11,628 nucleotides of DNA from Hyphomicrobium sp. (GTDB lineage Bacteria > Pseudomonadota > Alphaproteobacteria > Rhizobiales > Hyphomicrobiaceae), in the NCBI GenBank assembly GCA_030598645.1, contig JAUVPN010000046.1:1-11628 (forward strand), written 5' to 3'. Numbering within the stretch: position 1 is the first letter of the stretch; every line of letters starts with the position of its first letter. Under the pieces are notes generated by a model that was not told the origin of the DNA, searched no databases, and saw only the letters and a program-made list of their open reading frames with translations. Below are positions 6,770-11,628 of the stretch, one piece after another. The translations under genes were made by a program, and so were the position numbers.

Positions 6770-6813
6770 GTGTGGAAATCCCCCAGGACGACGTCCTCAA
6801 AGTACAGCGTCAT
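6766..6813 (-). pseudogene. 5' remnant of a second MaoC-family hydratase, truncated at the element boundary
   Basis: The ATG at 6813 overlaps the TGA of the complete MaoC gene (ATGA), and the frame reads MTLYFEDVVLGDFHT before a TAG at 6766-6768. The YFED-xx-xGD pattern is the standard N-terminal start of MaoC-like dehydratases, and tandem MaoC pairs are common in this kind of genome. The remaining 130-odd residues are missing and integrase-side sequence takes their place. The best explanation is insertion of the element after about codon 12; the rest of the gene would then lie at the other end of the element, outside the window. A deletion could give the same picture. Confidence 0.6.
6785..6797. 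other. Candidate attachment-site dyad inside the MaoC remnant
   Basis: AGGACG-A-CGTCCT is a perfect 13-bp dyad within codons 6-10 of the truncated MaoC gene, next to the point where homology is lost. Tyrosine recombinases act on cores with inverted arms, and integrases often use sites inside conserved coding sequence. No second copy is visible because the other end of the element is outside the window. Confidence 0.3.
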
Positions 6814-7280
6814 GATGCGTGCGGCGCCTCGCGACATCGGAAGAACTGCGTTACCCGCCAATCCAGGACAACCGTTCCGTCCTGATTGAGACATTCGTAA
6901 AAGGCCTCGACAATGCCGACGTTGGGCATGCTTTGCGATACGCGCTTTTCGATGCACGTATAGCGGCCAGACAACCGATCGCCTGGCCGAACCGGTTTCA
7001 ACCATCGGCATTGCGCTAGGCCCGGCGCGCCGAGCGAAGCCGCATTGGCCAATACGCCGTCGTAAATCATTCGCATGAAGATTGCGCAGGAATGCCAACC
7101 AGAAGCCACGAGGCCGCCGAAAGGCGTGGCACGCGCGGCCTCCTCGTCGAGGTGAAACGGCTGCGGGTCGAACTCGCTGGCAAACGCGATGATCTCGTCC
7201 TTGGTGACCTCGTAGTGCCCAAACGTCACCGTACGATCGAGCTGGAAGTCCTCCCAATGATTTTTCGCTTGATCGGTCAT
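6810..7280 (-). CDS. MaoC-family (R)-specific enoyl-CoA hydratase-like protein
   Basis: A 156-aa single hot-dog-fold protein of the MaoC dehydratase family. The hydratase motif is clear: FDPQPFHLD (37-45) with the likely catalytic Asp38 and His43, then PFGGLVASGWH (53-63) and RWLKPVRPGD (92-101). Family members hydrate trans-2-enoyl-CoA (or dehydrate 3-hydroxyacyl-CoA) in cytosolic fatty-acid or ketone degradation and in polyhydroxyalkanoate supply. The frame extends upstream to 7385, but I start at the ATG at 7280 because the family's N-terminus (HWEDFQLD) follows directly and the length then matches; no clear ribosome site supports it. Its stop overlaps the start of a truncated partner gene, so it was the first gene of a MaoC pair. 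The substrate cannot be told. Confidence 0.88.
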   Translation of the reverse strand: MTDQAKNHWEDFQLDRTVTFGHYEVTKDEIIAFASEFDPQPFHLDEEAARATPFGGLVASGWHSCAIFMRMIYDGVLANAASLGAPGLAQCRWLKPVRPGDRLSGRYTCIEKRVSQSMPNVGIVEAFYECLNQDGTVVLDWRVTQFFRCREAPHAS

Positions 7281-7408
7281 GGATGGACAATGGCTAAGCG
7301 ATTGGCCTGAGGCAAGTTTCATTTGCCCGTAACGCCACCTCCAGCCCCGGTCGGACCAGGTAGCAATCGGAAAGCCAGCTGACATTTCGTGAGCCGTTTC
7401 TTACAGGT

Positions 7409-7422
7409 ATCGCCCCGGCGAT
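7409..7422. promoter_or_regulatory. Palindrome in the MaoC / 156-aa divergent region
   Basis: ATCGCC-CC-GGCGAT is a perfect 14-bp dyad in the 278-bp region between the divergent MaoC and 156-aa genes. It could be a regulator site for the MaoC operon. I see no convincing -35/-10 pair next to it (a TTGACT at 7470-7475 lacks a good partner). Confidence 0.25.
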
Positions 7423-7558
7423 GGAATAACCTTGCAAAAGTCGAAGAAACACCTTGTTCGAGAACGGATTTGACTGACTACGAAGCACCGAATCAGCAAT
7501 AGTTATGCACAAGCACAGCACATCGGGGTCGCGCACTTATCGAACAAGGGAATGTGAC

Positions 7559-8029
7559 ATGAAAGTCAAGGAGCTGCGTGACGTTCTCAGTGACCTAAAA
7601 AGCATTTACGAGGATGCCGGTGCGCGGTCCGCGGCACTCGAAGTCGTAAACCTCGTAAATTTGCTTGACGGCCATGATGAAGAACCAATCGAGGATTTCA
7701 TGGCTGACATTCGCGCGCTGATCGTCGGGACAAGATTCAGCGCACGGTCAAGATCGGCTCCGCTCGATGAGGTGGCCATCGATCTCTATCTCACGCGCCT
7801 ACAGCAAGCTGGGCGCAATCGCAGTGAATTTGCCCGCGTGCTCTCCGATATCAGGCTCGATCCCAAGGTCCGTAGTCACGAGGCCAATGCGATTCTGCAT
7901 CGATACATCGTCGGCCATGAGGCGAAGCGAAGCAAAAGTGCCGCGATCGAAGCTATCGAGCAGCGCTTCGATGGCCGACGCCTCGAGGAAAACCGGCTGC
8001 GCTCGAGTGAAAGTGCGCTGACCTGGTAG
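7559..8029 (+). CDS. Unknown 156-aa protein
   Basis: A mostly alpha-helical 156-aa protein that I do not recognise. Residues 1-60 are a helical segment with regular hydrophobic spacing (KVKELRDVLSDLKSIYEDAG). Residues 65-125 are richer in Arg and His and include EANAILHRYIVGHEAKRSKS. The C-terminus is basic. There is no signal peptide or membrane segment. The frame opens at 7505, but the ATG at 7559 has AAGGGA (7546-7551) at good spacing and starts the structured part. A 237-bp gap with its own promoter-like sites separates it from the coiled-coil genes on the same strand, so a shared function is only possible, not shown. Confidence 0.65.
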   Translation: MKVKELRDVLSDLKSIYEDAGARSAALEVVNLVNLLDGHDEEPIEDFMADIRALIVGTRFSARSRSAPLDEVAIDLYLTRLQQAGRNRSEFARVLSDIRLDPKVRSHEANAILHRYIVGHEAKRSKSAAIEAIEQRFDGRRLEENRLRSSESALTW

Positions 8030-8079
8030 GCTAAGCCTCGGCCGTCGACCACAGTGACAGCATACACCTCCGCGACGTC

Positions 8080-8139
8080 GCTCAAATTGAGCAAATTGAT
8101 CTTGCGTTTAGGGCATTGCAAAAACATCGTTCATTGCAA
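8080..8139. promoter_or_regulatory. Palindrome and paired repeats upstream of the coiled-coil operon
   Basis: GCTCAA-A-TTGAGC (8080-8092) is a perfect dyad. CAAATTGA occurs twice with a 9-bp period (8083-8090, 8092-8099) and CATTGCAA twice with an 18-bp period (8114-8121, 8132-8139). The TTGAGC arm recurs at 8140-8145, within the proposed -35. The set looks like an operator region for the genes that start at 8267. Confidence 0.35.
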
Positions 8140-8168
8140 TTGAGCGTATCCGAACTTTCATACATTAT
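8140..8168 (+). promoter_or_regulatory. Candidate sigma-70-type promoter of the coiled-coil operon
   Basis: TTGAGC (8140-8145), 17 bases, then CATTAT (8163-8168), about 100 bp ahead of the ATG at 8267. Each box matches the consensus at four or five of six positions. It is the best pair I find in this gap. Confidence 0.4.
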
Positions 8169-8266
8169 GGCGAGCTTTGAGCGAGCGAAACGCGTTGCCG
8201 CAGCGAACATGAACCATGGACGCCGGGAAATAATCGTTCGCAGCAATTTCGAACCGGAGCATACCG

Positions 8267-9430
8267 ATGGCTAGGAAATCCGCCCTGCAACAACTCGACC
8301 GAGCCATGAAGACGGTTCGTGACCTCGGACTGGAAGTCGAATCCTCAGGTGAGGACCCCATCGGGGGGCTGCTCGAGAAGATTTACGATCTCGACCATGA
8401 GAACGTCACCATCATCGCAAAGACGCTTGCCGAGGTCTCCACCTTCAATGAGATCGTTCGCAACGAGATTTCCGCCATGGAAATCGGCGAACGCTACAAC
8501 GAGATCGTCGCGGCCTTCAATTCCATCCGTGACGATGCCAAGCGGCTCGTCGACCAGCTCGAAGACGGCGAAATCAACACAATCGAGCGGCTCAGCAATG
8601 TCTGGATGAAGGTGCGGCGCGGCGATATCGCGGAGCGCTTCGACGAGATCCGCTACTCCTACTTGGAGGTTGCCAAGGACTCCAAGGACCAGATCATTCG
8701 CGAAGGCCGCATTCTCGATGCCTACAACGATTTCCGCGGCGCCTATAAGCAGGCCCAGGTGTTGGCGCTCAAGGTACTGGAAAAGGCGGAAAAGCAGTTG
8801 GCCAAGGCAAAGGGCGAGTTGGAAAAGGCGACCAAGACCGTCGAAAAATTCAAGGGCAAGGAAGCCTCCAAGCGCGCCGAACTGGAAATGGCGCGCGACA
8901 CGAAATTGCGTGCGCTGCAGGACGAGGAAAAGCGCTATCAGATCGCCAAGGACCTCTCGGACAATCTCACCATCGGTTACAATACATCGGAAGTTATTAT
9001 GTCGCGGCTGATGCAGACGACCAGCGCGAAGGAGCGCGTTTATTCTCAGGCCGTGAGCTTTTTCTCGACAAATGAGGCGGTGCTGACGGCACTCAAGGCG
9101 TCGTTTACCGGGTTGTTTGGATTGAGTGAGTCAACAAAAACGCTCGAAGCCATGAAAAAAGGCGTGTCGGAGAGCCTGGAGACGATTTCCGAAATCGGTG
9201 ACGTTGTGCAAGAGGAGGCGCTCAAGGCCGGATATGGACCGACAGTGCGTGCCGATGCCGTCAAGAAGCTGGTCGACTCGGTCGTTAATTTCCAAATCCG
9301 ATCGCGCGAAATCATCGATGAGATGCGCGTTCTGGCGACCCGCAATTCCGAGGAGATCCGCGAAGCTGTCGAGGACGGCAAGCGTCGGCTGGCGCGTCTC
9401 GCGGCCGAGGGCAATGCGCTGGTCAATTGA
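8267..9430 (+). CDS. Soluble coiled-coil protein, first gene of a three-gene array
   Basis: A 387-aa, almost entirely helical protein without signal peptide or membrane segment. Residues 1-135 form a helical N-terminal domain with ordered acidic/hydrophobic patterns (ASTFNEIVRNE, FNSIRDDAKRLVDQ, NVWMKVRRGDIAERFD). Residues about 160-228 are a Lys/Glu/Ala-rich coiled coil. Residues about 250-387 form a second helical domain (VYSQAVSFFSTNEAVL, NFQIRSREIIDEMRVLA). The ATG at 8267 has GGAG (8256-8259). I know no tested function. The C-terminal pattern is loosely like the TelA/toxic-anion-resistance family, but the match is too weak to name it. With the membrane protein and the long coiled-coil protein downstream it probably forms a membrane-linked scaffold; that is inference. 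Confidence 0.8.
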   Translation: MARKSALQQLDRAMKTVRDLGLEVESSGEDPIGGLLEKIYDLDHENVTIIAKTLAEVSTFNEIVRNEISAMEIGERYNEIVAAFNSIRDDAKRLVDQLEDGEINTIERLSNVWMKVRRGDIAERFDEIRYSYLEVAKDSKDQIIREGRILDAYNDFRGAYKQAQVLALKVLEKAEKQLAKAKGELEKATKTVEKFKGKEASKRAELEMARDTKLRALQDEEKRYQIAKDLSDNLTIGYNTSEVIMSRLMQTTSAKERVYSQAVSFFSTNEAVLTALKASFTGLFGLSESTKTLEAMKKGVSESLETISEIGDVVQEEALKAGYGPTVRADAVKKLVDSVVNFQIRSREIIDEMRVLATRNSEEIREAVEDGKRRLARLAAEGNALVN

Positions 9431-9560
9431 GCAAAGCGGATCCGACCGGTGCCAGTGCCTCGTGCGAGTGACCGAGTAGTTTGAGTGTGCCATTCATCGG
9501 TGCCAACTGACGCGCTCGGATTGTCCGATATTGGTTGTGATTGGGGTGGCCGAGTGAGCC
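9431..9560. other. Intergenic gap inside the coiled-coil array
   Basis: This 130-bp gap holds a direct repeat CGGTGCCA (9447-9454, 9498-9505) and a small dyad TCGGA-TTG-TCCGA (9516-9528). No clear promoter or terminator is visible, so the downstream genes may be read through from 8267 or have their own start here. Confidence 0.3.
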
Positions 9561-10517
9561 ATGGCGAGTGATAGCAACGAAGCACAGTCGAGCGGCGGCG
9601 AAGAGGTCGCGCTCGACGACGTGATGATCGCCATGGACGTGGTCGACACGCTGCGCCATGACAAGCGCATCGTCGAACGAGAGTTGAATGATGAAACGCG
9701 TCGGGATGATTTGATCCGGCGCCTGCGCGAGCTCTATCGTGGGCAAGGAATCGAGGTCCCCGATCATATCCTCGAGGAAGGCGTCAAAGCGCTCGAAGAG
9801 GAGCGCTTCGTCTATAAGCCCCCGGAAGGGGGATTGCAGCGCCGCTTGGCGGAGCTTTATGTCAGCCGCGACACCTGGGGCCGGTTCATGCTGGGCGCAT
9901 TGGCCGGGCTCTTCACCCTCTGGCTTGGCTGGTACTTGATCTACGAACGTCCACGGCTCCGCGAGGCCGAAGCCGTGCGGATCGAGCTTGGCGAGCGTCT
10001 GCCCAGCAGCCTCAAGTCCCTGATCGGCCAGATCAAGTCCGAGGCGCGATCACCGGAGGTATTGACCAAAGCGGAACAGCTCTCGCGCCAGGGACACAAC
10101 GCGGCAAAATCGGGCGATAGGACCGTCGCCAGGGAGAGCGAGACTGAACTCAGTGCGCTGCTTCAGGCGCTACGCCAGGAGTACGAGGTCAAGATCGTTT
10201 CGCGAAAGGGCGAGTTGAGCGGGCTTTGGCGCATTCCGAAACTCAATCCCAATGCGCGCAATTATTATTTGATCGTCGAGGCCGTCGGCGCTGACGGCAA
10301 GCCCATTGATCGAGAGGTCACCAACGAGGAAACCGGCGAACGCGAGCGTGTACGGACTTGGGCCATCAGAGTGCCACAGTCGGAACTCGAGCGGGTGCAG
10401 GCCGACAAGCGTGATGACGGCATCATCCAGCGGGCCGTGGTTGGCAGCAAGCGGCGCGGCGAGATTGAGCCGAGATGGCTGATCGACATCGCCGGCGGGG
10501 CGATCACACGTTGGTAG
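9561..10517 (+). CDS. Single-pass membrane protein, DUF6384-like
   Basis: A 318-aa protein. Residues 15-100 are a well-patterned cytosolic domain (LDDVMIAMDVVDTLRHDK, YRGQGIEVPDHILEEGVKAL, EERFVYKPP). One membrane helix follows at about 109-128 (MLGALAGLFTLWLGWYLIYE). Residues 130-200 are helical and 200-318 look like a beta-rich domain (GLWRIPKLNPNARNYYLIVE; RTWAIRVPQ; PRWLIDIAGG). There is no N-terminal signal peptide. From memory this pattern matches the uncharacterised DUF6384 family, which I could not verify. Positive residues on both sides leave the topology open. The ATG at 9561 has only a weak GAG ahead. The gene ends five bases before (or overlaps) the next coiled-coil gene, so they form one unit. 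It probably anchors the coiled-coil partners at the inner membrane. Confidence 0.8.
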   Translation: MASDSNEAQSSGGEEVALDDVMIAMDVVDTLRHDKRIVERELNDETRRDDLIRRLRELYRGQGIEVPDHILEEGVKALEEERFVYKPPEGGLQRRLAELYVSRDTWGRFMLGALAGLFTLWLGWYLIYERPRLREAEAVRIELGERLPSSLKSLIGQIKSEARSPEVLTKAEQLSRQGHNAAKSGDRTVARESETELSALLQALRQEYEVKIVSRKGELSGLWRIPKLNPNARNYYLIVEAVGADGKPIDREVTNEETGERERVRTWAIRVPQSELERVQADKRDDGIIQRAVVGSKRRGEIEPRWLIDIAGGAITRW

Positions 10518-10522
10518 ATGAG

Positions 10523-11628
10523 ATGGTCAGCGGACGCGATACTTTGGCATCGATCGAGCAATCGATCCGGGACGTTCAATCGGCCGAGCAACGGGTGCAG
10601 GGTGAGCTTGCAGAGGCCAACGAGGAGCGCGCGCGGCTCCTCGAGCAGCGGTTGCGAGCTTTTCGCGAACTTGCCGAGGTGCGCGCCAAGCATGCCTTGG
10701 CGGATGGTGTCATCGACGAGGCCGACCGACTGTCTCATCAGGTGGCAAGCATCCTGCAGGCGCGCCAGAAGACCATTGCACAACTGAGAGAGCGGTTGCG
10801 GGCCGCCGAAAAGGAGCGCCAGGCCTTACTCGATGCGCACGAAACCCTGGCGAATGAGATTGCCGACAAGGAGGCCCGCCTCGATGAGCTGGCCGAGCAG
10901 GCACGGTCGGTGCTGCGAGACGAACCTGAATATGCAGGCCTTAGCGGCGCCTTGGTAGCGACCCGTGCAATGCATGAAAAGGCACAGGAGAAATCACAGC
11001 AGGCAGAAAAGGATCGGGAGAGAAAAGGCAAGCCCTATCGCGGTGATCTCTTGTTTATGTATCTGTGGCGCCGGAAATATGGTTCGAGCGGCTACAGCCC
11101 CATGAACCTCATTCGCTGGCTCGATGAGTGGGTGGCCAACATGGTTCGTTATCACGATGCCAGGGCCAACTATGCGGTTCTGCTCGAGATTCCCGAGCGC
11201 CTCGGTGAGCATGCCAAAAGACTCGAAGAGCGCCTGCAGAATGAGCAGGATGCCCTCCACGCCACGGAGGCCGAGAAAATCAAAGAGATCGCCGGCCATG
11301 ATTTGACCGAAGCGCTCAGTCAGGTGCGCGAAAAAGAGAGCGAGCAAAACGGTAAGCTCGAACGATTGGCGGCGGAGATAACGGAGAATGCTGGCCAACT
11401 CAATCGCTATTCCGCGGGGCTCGATCATTCGTTCAAGAAGGCCGTGGAGCTATCCGCGGACTTCCTCGAGCAAGAAAGCCTGACGCAGCTGATGCGCCTC
11501 GCACGGGACACCCAGGAGCCGACGGACGACCAAATCGTCACGCACATCGGTCAGATTGACCATGACCTCAACAGTCACAATCAACAGATCGACGATCGCC
11601 GTGACGAACTTGAGCGCTTGTTCGAGCG
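10523..11628 (+). CDS. Long coiled-coil protein with central globular insert, cut by window end
   Basis: At least 368 residues are visible and the frame is still open at the window end. Residues 1 to about 130 are a coiled coil (SIEQSIRDVQSAEQRVQGEL, EADRLSHQVASILQARQ). A conserved-looking globular stretch follows at about 170-210 (PYRGDLLFMYLWRRKYG, MNLIRWLDEWVANMV). A second coiled coil starts around 225 (RLGEHAKRLEERLQNEQ) and continues to the edge. No membrane segment, signal peptide or nucleotide-binding motif is seen. The start is uncertain: ATG 10523 leaves five bases after the upstream stop, while in-frame ATG 10475 (43-bp overlap) and TTG 10511 are also possible, and none has a strong ribosome site. 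I do not recognise the family. The architecture suggests a structural or sensing partner of the two preceding proteins. Confidence 0.78.
   Translation, partial: MVSGRDTLASIEQSIRDVQSAEQRVQGELAEANEERARLLEQRLRAFRELAEVRAKHALADGVIDEADRLSHQVASILQARQKTIAQLRERLRAAEKERQALLDAHETLANEIADKEARLDELAEQARSVLRDEPEYAGLSGALVATRAMHEKAQEKSQQAEKDRERKGKPYRGDLLFMYLWRRKYGSSGYSPMNLIRWLDEWVANMVRYHDARANYAVLLEIPERLGEHAKRLEERLQNEQDALHATEAEKIKEIAGHDLTEALSQVREKESEQNGKLERLAAEITENAGQLNRYSAGLDHSFKKAVELSADFLEQESLTQLMRLARDTQEPTDDQIVTHIGQIDHDLNSHNQQIDDRRDELERLFE

Noticed and set aside
7020..7290. Upstream part of the minus-strand frame that ends at 6766
   Set aside because: It overlaps the MaoC gene out of frame and reads as non-protein-like. 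Only its last 15 codons, after the ATG at 6813, resemble a real protein.
8319..9011. Alternative-frame open reading stretches inside the first coiled-coil gene
   Set aside because: They are Arg/Ser/Pro-rich shadow frames, as usual over GC-rich helical genes, and lack ribosome sites.

Overview
The window looks like a junction between an integrated mobile element (about 1-6765) and the chromosome of a GC-rich bacterium (about 6766-11628). The gene families and style (a tandem MaoC-type hydratase pair, RBSs of the AGGAG type, Asp/Glu/Arg-rich coiled-coil proteins) suggest an alphaproteobacterium, probably of the Hyphomicrobiales or a related order. That placement is inference from style, not from a marker gene.

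Element, left to right. On the minus strand lie the first 265 codons of a phage/plasmid-type family A DNA polymerase (cut by the window edge), translationally coupled to an unrecognised 230-aa gene upstream of it. A 556-bp gene-free stretch follows, with a strong hairpin and a cluster of small dyads beside an A tract. On the plus strand comes a compact run: an excisionase-like HTH protein, a 49-aa very basic peptide, an 83-aa unknown, a frameshifted homologue of the topoisomerase VI A subunit/Spo11 ('Mini-A' type) carrying two Cys4 zinc motifs, a 68-aa unknown, an orphan adenine-N6 methyltransferase and an HNH nuclease. A convergent tyrosine recombinase (integrase) of 416 aa closes the element and shares its stop codon bases with the HNH gene. 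The content (own replicative polymerase, DNA topology or cleavage enzyme, modification, nuclease, HTH, integrase, no capsid genes seen here) fits an integrative plasmid- or satellite-like element, or the early region of a prophage.

Junction. Just past the integrase, a complete MaoC-family hydratase gene (minus strand) overlaps by ATGA the start of a second MaoC-like gene that keeps only about 12-15 recognisable codons before a stop. The simplest reading is that the element inserted into the 5' end of the second gene of a MaoC-MaoC operon. A 13-bp perfect dyad lies inside that remnant and is a candidate attachment core.

Chromosomal side. Divergent from the MaoC gene is an unrecognised 156-aa gene. 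A separate promoter-like region then leads into an array of three plus-strand genes: a soluble 387-aa coiled-coil protein, a 318-aa single-pass membrane protein with conserved-looking cytosolic regions (I associate it with DUF6384), and a long coiled-coil protein with a central globular insert that runs off the window. Together they look like a membrane-associated scaffold or stress system of unknown function. This array and the zinc-ribbon Mini-A are the least understood parts of the window.
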